Shown here: positions 9,387 through 17,563 of the stretch, one piece after another
How positions within the stretch are numbered: the stretch's first letter is position 1
Layout: every line of letters begins with the position of its first letter
Assembly (NCBI RefSeq): GCF_002950945.1
Contig: NZ_CP012673.1
Location: forward strand, 992,001 to 1,056,000
Source of the DNA: Sorangium cellulosum
GTDB lineage: Bacteria; Myxococcota_A; Polyangia; Polyangiales; Polyangiaceae
Direction: 5' to 3'
Length of the DNA stretch: 64,000 nt
The notes under the pieces: generated by a model
Seen by the model: only the letters and a program-made list of their open reading frames with translations
The model's database searches: none
Told to the model about the DNA's origin: nothing
Position numbers and translations under genes: made by a program

Positions 9387-11753
9387 CTAGCGGTCAACCG
9401 AATTCCCGCCCGCGATCGCCACCGCGTCGAGCGCGAAGAGCCCCTCGGTTTCACGGCGGATCCGGCCTTCCCGCGGCGCCGCGGCGCCGCCTGCGCCGGC
9501 CGCGGCGGCGGGGTGAGCAGCTTTCCCGCGCGACAGATCGAGCTCGATCTCGGCGGCGCGCTCGGGGATCGGGTGCGGCGGGAGCTCGGTGCATGTGGGC
9601 GGCGCGCCGGGGGCGCCCGGCGGCGCCGGCTCGACCCGCCAGACGTGGAGCAGGGCGCCGTCGACGATCAGGCGAACCTCGCCCGCGCCGTCGCCCGAGG
9701 CCGCCACGCGCGGGCGGATCCTCGCGCCGCGGAGCCAGCGCGCCGGCAGGCCGACGCGCACGCCGGCGTCGCTGCCCGGGGCGCCGGCGCCGCCGTCCGC
9801 CGCGGCGTGCACGGCGAGGAGCCGCCCCCCTCGGGCGCACGTGCCGCTCGCGTACTCGGGCAGCGCCCAGGCGGCGCGCTGGGCGCGCGGCGGCCACAGC
9901 GACTCGGCCTCGACGACGGCCTCGCCGGGCGGGGCGGCGTCGAACGAGAGCGGCGCGATCGAGGCCGAGGCGAGGCCACCGCCGTCGGGGATCACGAAGT
10001 GGTAGCGGTAGGCGGGGGGGCGGCCGAGGGCCTCCCACGCCATCCGGTCGAGCGCGTCGCCGCGGTAGCGACGCACCGCGAGCTCGCCCGGGGAGGGATC
10101 GAAGCCGAGGTTGAAGCCGTGGTCGGTGTCGACGAACACGAGGCCGCGCCGGGCGCCGGCGCGCGCGACCACGGCGGGATCGAACATGGGCAGGCCGCCC
10201 TCGCGATCCCGGAGCGCGGCATGGTCGAAGCCGGCGCGGAGGGCGAAGCCGGCGAGCGGGAGCGCCGCCGCGAGCAGCGCCCACGGCGCGAGGCCCGGCG
10301 CGACGCGGGCGGCCCGCGCGCGCTCCGCGGCGGCGACGGCGGCGACCGCGGCGACGGCGGCAAGGGCGTGCTCCACCGGCAGCACGTCGGCGAAGAGGCG
10401 AGCGCCGCCGCCCGGGTAGTTGCCGTCGAAATAGAACGGGGCGTAGGCCGCGATCTGGAAGAGCGGGGCCAGCGCGAGGGCGCGCGATCGCGGGCTCCGG
10501 AGCGCGATCGCGGCGCCGGCCACCACGAGCAGCGCAAGCGGCTCGGCGTTGAGCGCGTCGACGAGGTGGAGCTTCAGGCGGCGCAACGTCGTGCCGGCGG
10601 CAGCCAGAAAACCGTATCCTTCTGCGAGGTTATGGCGGACGAAGTCGCCGTGCTCGCCGAGGCAGCCGATCCCGGCGCCGAAGCCGTACCGGAAGCAGCC
10701 GGGGGGGCCGTCGGAGACGGCGTAGTAGGCGGCCTGCGACGACGCGAAGGCGCCCGTCGCGGCGCGCTGGTGCGCCGCGAGCAGCGCGAGGCCGGGCAGC
10801 GCGCCGAGCGCCATCGCCGCGGCGATGCGGCCGAGCCGCGGCCTTGGCGCCGGGCCCGGCGCGGGATCGCGAGCGCCCTCGGCGGCGCTCCCCGCCACCA
10901 GGAGCAGCAGCGTCGCGGCGAGGGCGAGCGCGCTCGGCGGGCGTGTCGCGGCGAGCCATCCGGCCGCGAGCCCGGCGAGCGCGGCGGCGCGGCCGGCCGG
11001 ACCGGTCCATGGCGACGGGGCGCGCGCCGCTGCGGCCGCGTGGGCGTGGTCGAGCGCGCGCCGCGTGGACGCGAGCGCCACCGTGAAGCAGAGCGCCGCG
11101 AGCCCGTGCGACATCGTGTCGGCCGTGTGGTAGCGGAGCGCGGCGCACAGCGCCGAGAAGAGCGCCGCGACGAGCGGGACGAAGGGGATCCACGCGGCGC
11201 CCTCGCTGGAGGAGGCCGGACGCGCCGGCGCGAACCGCGCGGCGAGGTCGTGGGTGGCGATCGCGAGCGCGGCGGCGAGCGCCGGGCCGACCGCGAGCGG
11301 CGCCCCCGCGAGGAAGCCCAGCGCGAGGAGGGCGGGGTACCCCGGCGGGAAGAGGACCGCGACCTCGGCCACGCCGCCGCCGTGGCCCGCCGCGTCGCGG
11401 CGGACGAGGAAGCGGCCCAGCACCGACGCCTCCGGCTCGTCGAGCGGCCACGCGAGGTGCCCCGCCGCGATCGCGCGCGCCTCGAGCCAGTAGCTCGTCG
11501 CGTCGATGATGCGGGGGCCTCCCCGCAGGTAGACCGCGACGTACGCGGCCGAGATCAGCGCCGCGGCGGCCGCGATGGCCGCGAGGACCGCGGCGGCCGC
11601 GAAGCCTGGGGCCGCGCCGGCGCGGGGCGGGGGAGGCCGTCGCGGCGCGGGCGAGCGGTCGCGGCGCAGGAGCCAGGCGCCGGCGACCAGCGCGGCGAGG
11701 GAGAGCGCGAGCGCGATCCACTGCGCGGGGTCGCGGGGGAGGCCGGCGCGCAC
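9387..11753 (-). CDS. Large integral membrane protein, GT-C glycosyltransferase-like
   Basis: A 788-residue protein starting at GTG 11753, one base after the stop of the upstream gene, so the pair forms a tight operon. The N-terminal ~480 residues contain roughly ten or more hydrophobic segments. The first periplasmic loop (about 60-130) carries IIDATSYWLEARAIAAG and FPPGYPALLALG, a pattern resembling ArnT/PMT (GT39-like) polyprenol-phosphate-dependent transferases, where an acidic residue in this loop is catalytic. The C-terminal ~270 residues are soluble, probably periplasmic, with beta-rich character and a few cysteines. The likely role is adding a sugar from a lipid carrier to a cell-surface glycan or protein. 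The substrate is unknown, and family assignment rests on topology plus short motifs only. Confidence 0.7.
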   Translation of the reverse strand: MRAGLPRDPAQWIALALSLAALVAGAWLLRRDRSPAPRRPPPPRAGAAPGFAAAAVLAAIAAAAALISAAYVAVYLRGGPRIIDATSYWLEARAIAAGHLAWPLDEPEASVLGRFLVRRDAAGHGGGVAEVAVLFPPGYPALLALGFLAGAPLAVGPALAAALAIATHDLAARFAPARPASSSEGAAWIPFVPLVAALFSALCAALRYHTADTMSHGLAALCFTVALASTRRALDHAHAAAAARAPSPWTGPAGRAAALAGLAAGWLAATRPPSALALAATLLLLVAGSAAEGARDPAPGPAPRPRLGRIAAAMALGALPGLALLAAHQRAATGAFASSQAAYYAVSDGPPGCFRYGFGAGIGCLGEHGDFVRHNLAEGYGFLAAAGTTLRRLKLHLVDALNAEPLALLVVAGAAIALRSPRSRALALAPLFQIAAYAPFYFDGNYPGGGARLFADVLPVEHALAAVAAVAAVAAAERARAARVAPGLAPWALLAAALPLAGFALRAGFDHAALRDREGGLPMFDPAVVARAGARRGLVFVDTDHGFNLGFDPSPGELAVRRYRGDALDRMAWEALGRPPAYRYHFVIPDGGGLASASIAPLSFDAAPPGEAVVEAESLWPPRAQRAAWALPEYASGTCARGGRLLAVHAAADGGAGAPGSDAGVRVGLPARWLRGARIRPRVAASGDGAGEVRLIVDGALLHVWRVEPAPPGAPGAPPTCTELPPHPIPERAAEIELDLSRGKAAHPAAAAGAGGAAAPREGRIRRETEGLFALDAVAIAGGNSVDR

Positions 11754-11754
11754 G

Positions 11755-14181
11755 TCACGGTCCGGCGAGCGGGCGCGCCTCGAGGCGCGCGGCGCGCTCG
11801 ACGATCCACACGTGGTGGTCGGCCCACTCGCCCTCGACCGAGGTCAACGTGAGCGTGAACGTCTCGGGCAGGTCGTCGGGCAGGTCGAGCGAGGCTTCGG
11901 TCCAGCCGTCGCTCTTGCGGAGCGCGAGCTGGCCGAGCTCCCGGCCGTCCGCCGCCGCCCGGATCACGGCGGGGCGCGACGCGGCGGTGCGGACCACGAG
12001 CCTGCCGCCGCCCGCGCGGGGGGCGCGCAGGCGGGCGGTCTCGCTCCTGCCGCCCGGGATGATGCGCCCCGCGTCGAAGCGGTCGCGCCCGGGGTCGCGC
12101 GGGTCCGGCAGGACGCTGAAGACCACGAAGCCGGCCTGCGGCCGCGGGAACGTGTAGTCGTGCTCGCGTTCGCTCACGAGGTCGGCGACGTCGAGCTCGT
12201 CGACCACGCGCTCGTCGGCGCGCAGCGACGCCGGGCCCTCGCCGCGCGCGAGCGGGCTCCAGTCGGCCCGGTAGATGACCTTCTCGGCGCCGCCGCAGAT
12301 CACGTTGCCGACGACGGGGATGCCGACGATCCGCTGGCCGAAGATGGCCGGGAGCTCGCCCCACCAGGTCGGGTAGATCGCCAGCACGTCGGGGCGCTCC
12401 TCGGGGGCGATGCGCTCGATGAGCTCCAGCGAGGCGCCGAGGCCGTGGACGCCCGCGCGCGCGAACGGGAGGTCGTGGTAGCCGCCGAGCCCGATGAGGT
12501 CGAGCCCGGGCCGGTCGGACGCGTAGAGCAGCGCGCCCGCGTCGCCGACGAGGACGCGCCGCACGTTGAGCTCGGCGAGCACCTTGCCGGCGACGAGGTG
12601 CTGGTCGCGGATGTTGCGGCTGGCGCGCCCGAAGAACCAGATCTGGTCGCGCATCCGGGGCAGCTGGTGGACCCAGAAGAGCGCGGCGAGGGCGAGCCCG
12701 AGCGCGACCCGCGCCGCCCAGGCGACCCGCGCGCCGCGACCCCCGAGGGCGCCGCGGCCGGGAGCGCGGCCGCCGAGGGCGCGCGCCGCGGCCGTGAGGC
12801 GCGCCCAGCGCCCTGCCGGGGCCTCGGGCGTCCCCGGCGCGCGCTCCGCTGCGGTGTGGACCTCGCTGCCCGGCGCGGTCCGCGCCACGAGCAGGGCGAG
12901 CCCCATCGCCGCGAGCAGCAGCAGCCAGGCGACGGCGGGCATCGTGTAGCGCTCGTTCTGCCAGCGCACCTGGCCGTTCAGGGCGACGAGCGCGAGCCAG
13001 CCCACGACGTGGATCCACAGCAGCGCCGCGATCGCGCGGGTCCTCCGGAAGGCGAGGGGGAGGAGCGCGAGGGCGGGGACGAGCCAGCCCCAGGGGAGCG
13101 CGTCCGCGAAGTGGTGGTTGGTGTTGCGCGCGACGACGTACGTGAGGAGGAATTCGTAGGTGTTCCACTTCTCCTCGGCCGTCATGTACGGGTTGTTCAG
13201 CGCGAGCTTGGCGATCGCGCCGCTCGCCGCCCACTCGCCGGTGAACGCGCGGTTCGCGAGCGCCTGGGCGACGCACACGATCGCGCCGGGCACCGACGCG
13301 CGGAGCAGGGTCGCGAGCGCGGCGCGCGCGCCGTAGGCCCTCCGCACGGCGAGGGCCGCGTACACGCTCAGCGCCGCGACGCAGACGACCGACTCCGGCC
13401 GGGTGGCGTAGAGGAGCGCGCCGGCGAGGCCGGCGGCGTACCCGAGGCGGGCGATGCGCCTCGGCGGCGCCGCGGCGCGTCCTGCAGCCTCGCCGGCCTC
13501 GCCGGCCTCCCCCGCCGCGCCGGCGAGCGAGAGCGCGGCCAGGGCGTTGAGGGCCCAGACGCCGAGGTGGAAGGCGTTCTCCATGCCGCTGAACAGCGAC
13601 CAGTCGAGCGCGCCGATCGAGAGCGCCACGGGCGGCAGCAGGTACTTGGCCCAGCGCCCGAGGGGCTCGAGGATCCGGCCGCCGACGAGCAGGAAGCCGA
13701 GCGTCGAGGCGCACGCGACGATCGCCGCCCACTGCATCAGGAGGAGGCCGCGGAAGCCGATGAGGTAGCCGAGCGCGAGGATGAACGGGTAGCTCAGGCT
13801 GGTGTTGCCGCTCGAGAAGCCGTTGCCCTCGGACCACTCGAACGGGTACCCGCGCGCGGTGGCGCGGGCGTAGTCGAAATGGATGAAGACGTCGTCGAGC
13901 GGCGCCGACCACATGCCGCCCGTCTGCCGGTGCATCGATCCGTAGAACGCGACGGCGGCGTAGAGCACACACGCGCCCGCGTAGACGGAGAACAGGACCG
14001 GGTCGATGCGCGGCCAGGCGGCGACCAGACGATCGAGCCGACCGGGGGGCCCGGCTCGGTTTGTGTCATGGGCGGCCGGTGCGTCGGGGTCGTCGGGGGC
14101 GGCGTTGCTCGGCCGAGACGGCAGCGGCGCACCACCTTCCGGCGGTGCAGAGGGCACGGGTTCGGCGCGGGACGGTGACAC
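11755..14181 (-). CDS. Large integral membrane protein, GT-C glycosyltransferase-like
   Basis: An 808-residue protein. A Pro/Ala-rich cytoplasmic leader (about 55 residues) precedes multiple membrane segments. The first periplasmic loop holds PLDDVFIHFDYARATARGY, with an Asp-Asp pair typical of GT-C enzymes, followed by SEGNGFSSGNTS. The soluble C-terminal half (about 480-808) includes VLVGDAGALLYASDRPGLD, a segment typical of bacterial GT-C proteins of this size. It shares topology with the next gene, which begins one base after its stop. The two probably act on the same glycan pathway. Acceptor and donor cannot be deduced. The gene is followed upstream (14182 onward) by the small-RNA cluster. 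Confidence 0.72.
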   Translation of the reverse strand: MSPSRAEPVPSAPPEGGAPLPSRPSNAAPDDPDAPAAHDTNRAGPPGRLDRLVAAWPRIDPVLFSVYAGACVLYAAVAFYGSMHRQTGGMWSAPLDDVFIHFDYARATARGYPFEWSEGNGFSSGNTSLSYPFILALGYLIGFRGLLLMQWAAIVACASTLGFLLVGGRILEPLGRWAKYLLPPVALSIGALDWSLFSGMENAFHLGVWALNALAALSLAGAAGEAGEAGEAAGRAAAPPRRIARLGYAAGLAGALLYATRPESVVCVAALSVYAALAVRRAYGARAALATLLRASVPGAIVCVAQALANRAFTGEWAASGAIAKLALNNPYMTAEEKWNTYEFLLTYVVARNTNHHFADALPWGWLVPALALLPLAFRRTRAIAALLWIHVVGWLALVALNGQVRWQNERYTMPAVAWLLLLAAMGLALLVARTAPGSEVHTAAERAPGTPEAPAGRWARLTAAARALGGRAPGRGALGGRGARVAWAARVALGLALAALFWVHQLPRMRDQIWFFGRASRNIRDQHLVAGKVLAELNVRRVLVGDAGALLYASDRPGLDLIGLGGYHDLPFARAGVHGLGASLELIERIAPEERPDVLAIYPTWWGELPAIFGQRIVGIPVVGNVICGGAEKVIYRADWSPLARGEGPASLRADERVVDELDVADLVSEREHDYTFPRPQAGFVVFSVLPDPRDPGRDRFDAGRIIPGGRSETARLRAPRAGGGRLVVRTAASRPAVIRAAADGRELGQLALRKSDGWTEASLDLPDDLPETFTLTLTSVEGEWADHHVWIVERAARLEARPLAGP

Positions 14182-14342
14182 GCGGCTCTTTTACACGACT
14201 TCCCACGTCCTGGGCCGGCGGAGCCCCTGTCCAGGAGCCAAGCGGACGAGCTGTGCGCTGACCTTGTGTGCCGGACGCGCTTCGCCGTCAATTCTGGAAG
14301 TGAAATCTCCAGAGTTGAAAGGCATCGGAGGGCTCCTTAGGC

Positions 14343-14454
14343 AAATCCACGCGAAACCACGTGGGCTAGCCCTTGGCTCGCCTCCTGCTACTACGGGACG
14401 GCAGAGCGCCCGTGACGGTCTCCCCCCCACCGTCGAATGGGCGCTCTGTTTTTT
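14343..14454 (+). ncRNA. Putative small RNA A with C-loop terminator
   Basis: There is no plausible protein here, but a structured block is duplicated 397 bases downstream. From 14370 to the T-run the two copies share about 75 of 85 positions, including CCCTTGGC, GCCTC, and the whole 3' hairpin. A promoter-like TTGAAA (14315-14320) with TTAGGC 16 bases later suggests a 5' end near 14345. A short perfect hairpin (TCTGGA ... TCCAGA, 14291-14310) lies just upstream. The transcript would be about 110 nt and end in a rho-independent terminator whose loop is CTCCCCCCC. C-rich loops of small RNAs often pair with G-rich ribosome binding sites. The function is inferred only from structure. Confidence 0.5.
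14402..14454 (+). terminator. Rho-independent terminator of small RNA A
   Basis: The inverted repeat CAGAGCGCCC / GGGCGCTCTG is stacked on an inner stem GACGGT / ACCGTC that closes a 9-base C-rich loop. Six T follow at 14449-14454. The inner and outer stems are interrupted by an asymmetric bulge (TG opposite GAAT). In the antisense direction there is no T-run. Confidence 0.8.
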
Positions 14455-14742
14455 GTGCACCGTGCGAACCTCGCGCCCTGAGGGGCTGCTGCACATGGTG
14501 CGAGCCGTCCCGGCATGACGGGTAGTGCGGCACGAACTCGTGCACCCCGCATCGCAGGCTCGCAGCACAGCCCCTGTCGCGCGCCTGTGGACGGCGCCTC
14601 CTGCCGCGCGCCGAGGCGAGCAACACCCGCTCGGCGGCGCGCCTGCCGGGGCGGGCCAACACGTCGCATGGGATCTGCGCGTTAGCAAGAGTGCAAGCGC
14701 CCGTTTCAGATTTGAAACGAGGCGGGCAGGTTACCTAGGGAA

Positions 14743-14851
14743 AAACCGCGGAAGCATGAGCGATCTCCCTTGGCCTGCCTCGTGCAATCTCCGTACGGCA
14801 GAGCGCCCGTGACGGTTCCCCCCCCACCGTCGAATGGGCGCTCTGTTTTTT
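14743..14851 (+). ncRNA. Putative small RNA B, paralogue of RNA A
   Basis: This is the second tandem copy of the small RNA. The block 14767-14851 aligns without gaps to 14370-14454, with the differences concentrated in a short unpaired stretch between the 5' part and the terminator. TTGAAA at 14712-14717 and a TAGGGA at 14736 place a possible promoter in the same position as in copy A. Its TTGAAA lies within a perfect hairpin (CGTTTCA ... TGAAACG, 14702-14719). The terminator loop is TCCCCCCCC. Separate promoter-like and terminator elements argue for two independently transcribed paralogues rather than one precursor. Confidence 0.5.
14799..14851 (+). terminator. Rho-independent terminator of small RNA B
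   Basis: The same two-part stem as in copy A: CAGAGCGCCC / GGGCGCTCTG outside and GACGGT / ACCGTC inside, with loop T plus eight C, then six T at 14846-14851. The stems are base-for-base identical to copy A; only one loop position differs. Confidence 0.8.
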
Positions 14852-15064
14852 GTCCTCCTCCCACGCGGCGCGTCCGCGCCGTGTCGCGACGGTAGGGTCG
14901 TTCGTCGCAACGGCCCGGAGAGGGCGCACACAGGAGCGGGAAGACGGGAAGATCGTTGAGCATTCTTCCTCTTCTCGCGCTCCCGTCTTCCTGTTCGATC
15001 CGGTCACCACGCGAGCAAGTGCGACACCGGCTCGATCCCTCTGAGCGGGGCGCCTCCGTGTACG

Positions 15065-15396
15065 ATGGCTTTTGACAGGCCGCCGCGCGCGCCGGCGCCG
15101 CCGGCCGATGAGACGACCGTCTGGAAGGTGCCTGTCGACGGGTCGCCGACCCGGGGCAACCCGGGCGCGCCGGTGATGCTGGTCATGTTCTTCGATTTCC
15201 AGTGTCCGTGCTGTCGCGAGGTCGCCCCGACGATCGACGCGCTCGAAGAAGAAATGGCGGCGGCGATCTCGGCAAGTTCACGAAGGGGGCGATGGTGCCC
15301 GAGCTCGATCAGGCGCTCGCGAACACCGCTGTCGGCGCTCTGAGCGGGGTCGTGGAGACGCCGGTCGGCTTCCAGCTCATCCTCCGGACGCAGTAG
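15065..15396 (+). pseudogene. Remnant fusing a DsbA/thioredoxin-like N-terminus to a parvulin (PpiC) C-terminus
   Basis: Two reading frames must be joined. From 15065 one frame encodes about 65 residues with VPVDGSPTRGNPGAPV and FFDFQCPCCREVAPTI, which matches the start of a DSBA/thioredoxin-fold domain with a CPCC redox motif. Near 15260 the sense moves to another frame, which reads GDLGKFTKGAMVPELDQAL and then SGVVETPVGFQLILRTQ before a stop at 15396. That is the typical end of a parvulin peptidyl-prolyl isomerase. The middle of both domains is missing. An internal deletion with frameshift of a larger periplasmic folding protein, or of two adjacent genes, explains this. No intact copy lies in the window. 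Confidence 0.6.
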
Positions 15397-15850
15397 CTCG
15401 GAGGAGCGGGCGTACAGGGGTCGAGGCGCTACCGGGACCCTCGGAGGTCGTGTGGACATGCAGAGTCGCGCCGCACGAGAGCCTCGCTCTGGCGGCTGGC
15501 CATCGGGGGCCACTCCCGCGCTGCGCGCAGCGCAGCGGATGCCTCGCGCACGACCAGGGCTGAGCGGCCACATCAGCGAACGCCCTGCCTCACGGGAATA
15601 CCCCGCGGCCGTTCAGTGACCGAGCGGGTTCGTCTGAGGCGCCTCGCCGCGAGCGGCGGTGGTGCCTCAGGACTTGCCCGATTGTCCTCGCCGGGCTCGA
15701 TTGGAGAAGTTTTCAGGCCTTCCAGCAAGGGGTGGCGCTCTCTTTCCGGTCGGGCTGCGCGTTGACCCCTCTCGCGGGCGTCGAGTAGAACGATCGTCGC
15801 GCCAGCGCGCGCGACGCAGTCAGCGCCAGCGCGGATTGGAACCGCAAACG
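15397..15850. other. Intergenic region
   Basis: About 450 bases between the pseudogene and the GAF-protein gene. Frames on both strands here have no recognisable protein sequence. One plus-strand frame runs into the GAF gene from 15659, but its product upstream of 15851 is Arg/Ser-rich and unlike a protein N-terminus. It presumably contains the promoter of the following three-gene operon. Confidence 0.4.
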
Positions 15851-17551
15851 ATGCGTTGGTTCGTCGAGATCTCGTCCCTGGGCCAGAAGGAACAGCCCAC
15901 CAGGAAGGTGTGCGTTGAGGCCCCGCAGTGGCAGCCCGCGCTGCAGAAGGCCCGGGCGCTCCGCGGCGACAACGGGCCGCTCAACAACTTCTCGGTGGAC
16001 CTGCTGGAGACCGGCTACCGGGCGATCGACCCGGCGACCCGCGTGCGGTACTTCGTTCAGCGCGCGCCGGACGACGCGGCGCTCACCGACGGGACCGAGC
16101 CGCCCGCCGCAGCGGCCGCGCGCGGCGCCGCCAGCGACGACGCGCCCCCGCCACGAAAGCGCCCGGCGGCGCCGACGGTCCCGTTCATCTCGATGGGCGC
16201 CGCGCTCCTCGTGCCGGAGCCGGCACGCGCGGCGGCCAAGCCGGAGCAGGGCGCGGCGCCGGAGCCGGAGCGGGGCGCCGCGCTGGCGAAAGACGCGGCG
16301 ACCAAGCCGGAGCCGAGCGCAGCGCCGGAGCCGAGCGCAGCGCCGGAGCCGAGCGCAGCGCCGGAGCCGAGCGCAGCGCCGGAGCCGAGCGCAGCGCCGG
16401 AGCCGAGCGCGGCGCCGGAGCCGAGCGCAGCGCCGGAGCCGAGCGCAGCGCCCGCGTCGGGCCCGAGCGCGCTGCCTCCGTTCGAGCTCGTATCGCAGCG
16501 CGAGGAAGACCCGTCCGAGCGGTCGCCGCTGACCTACCGAGAGCTCGTCTATGCGGTCGCGCCAGGCACCCCGCGCGATCGGGTCAAGGCGCTTCTGCTC
16601 GACCGGTTCGACGACGCGAGGCGGCGGATCGACGACGCCCGCCCCGGCAAATTCATCCATCTCGCCGTGTTCGACCACGTCTTTCAGGGGCGGCCTCAGC
16701 GCGGTCCGCTCGCGACCCTTGCCTGGAAGGACTGGCGCTCGGAGGAGCCCGAGCTCCAGCTCCGTCCTCGCGCCGGCGCCACCGTGCCGCCTCCAGCTCC
16801 AGCCGCGGCGCCGCCCGACGCTGCCCCGTCGTCGTCCCCTGCCGCCGCGCCCTCCGCCGCCGCGCCGCCGTCGCCCGCCGAGCCACCGCCGCCCGAGCCG
16901 CCGAGCGCGCCGCCTGCCCCCGACGCCGCGTCACCCGTGGCCGAGGTCGTCCGCCTCGTGCCGACCTCGCCGCGGAGCCGCTCCTCCCGTCCGCCGCCGG
17001 GCGGGCGCCTCTCCGGCGACGACCTGCTCGCCGAGCTGTTCGAGGCATGCAGCGACCTGCACTTCCTCCACGACACTCTCCAGGGCGCGGACTTCATCCT
17101 CGAGCTCACGCTCCAGAAGATCCCGTGCGCCCTCGGGCTCGTGTCGCTGTTCGATATCAACCGGCGCGAGTTCGTCGTCGTCCGGCAGCACGGCGGCAAG
17201 AGCGCGCTGCTCGCCCGGCTGTCCGAGCGGGCGCCGCTGGTGCAGGCCGCGATGCGCTCGCGGCGCGCCGTCGTCGTGCCCGACGTGTCCGCGGACGACC
17301 GCGCCGGGGACGAGCGGTGGGCCGCGATCGGCGTCGAGCCCCGGAGCCTCGTCTGCGCGCCCGTGGAGCTCGCAGGCCGCTACCTCGGCCTGCTCGAGCT
17401 CGGCAACCCGCTCGACGGCCGCCCCTTCTCCGAGGGCGACGGCAACGCGCTCACCTACATCGGCCAGCAGTTCGCGGAGTTCGTCGGGACACGCGGCGTG
17501 GTCATCGAGCCCGACCTCGTGACCGCCAGGGCAAAGAGGGCCGCCCGCTAG
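15851..17551 (+). CDS. GAF-domain protein with Ala/Pro-rich repeats, partner of histidine kinase
   Basis: ATG at 15851 begins the conserved-looking segment MRWFVEISSLG. The product is 566 residues. Residues 1-75 form a compact N-terminal domain. Residues about 100-205 are Ala/Pro/Glu-rich and include eight exact copies of the hexapeptide EPSAAP. Residues about 215-295 are a second folded segment (LTYRELVYAVAPGTPRDRV). Another Pro-rich linker follows. A GAF domain occupies about 385-550 (LVSLFDINRREFVVV, RSLVCAPVELAGRYLGLLEL). It lies 12 bases before the histidine kinase gene and so is probably co-transcribed. The role is likely ligand or redox sensing for that kinase; the ligand is unknown. 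Confidence 0.8.
   Translation: MRWFVEISSLGQKEQPTRKVCVEAPQWQPALQKARALRGDNGPLNNFSVDLLETGYRAIDPATRVRYFVQRAPDDAALTDGTEPPAAAAARGAASDDAPPPRKRPAAPTVPFISMGAALLVPEPARAAAKPEQGAAPEPERGAALAKDAATKPEPSAAPEPSAAPEPSAAPEPSAAPEPSAAPEPSAAPEPSAAPEPSAAPASGPSALPPFELVSQREEDPSERSPLTYRELVYAVAPGTPRDRVKALLLDRFDDARRRIDDARPGKFIHLAVFDHVFQGRPQRGPLATLAWKDWRSEEPELQLRPRAGATVPPPAPAAAPPDAAPSSSPAAAPSAAAPPSPAEPPPPEPPSAPPAPDAASPVAEVVRLVPTSPRSRSSRPPPGGRLSGDDLLAELFEACSDLHFLHDTLQGADFILELTLQKIPCALGLVSLFDINRREFVVVRQHGGKSALLARLSERAPLVQAAMRSRRAVVVPDVSADDRAGDERWAAIGVEPRSLVCAPVELAGRYLGLLELGNPLDGRPFSEGDGNALTYIGQQFAEFVGTRGVVIEPDLVTARAKRAAR
16310..16453 (+). repeat. 18-bp tandem repeat, eight copies, coding for EPSAAP
   Basis: Eight near-perfect copies of GAGCCGAGCGCAGCGCCG lie in frame inside the GAF-protein gene. 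The nearly invariant nucleotide sequence indicates recent slippage expansion. It encodes an extended, flexible linker. Confidence 0.9.
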
Positions 17552-17563
17552 CGGAGGGCTGCG

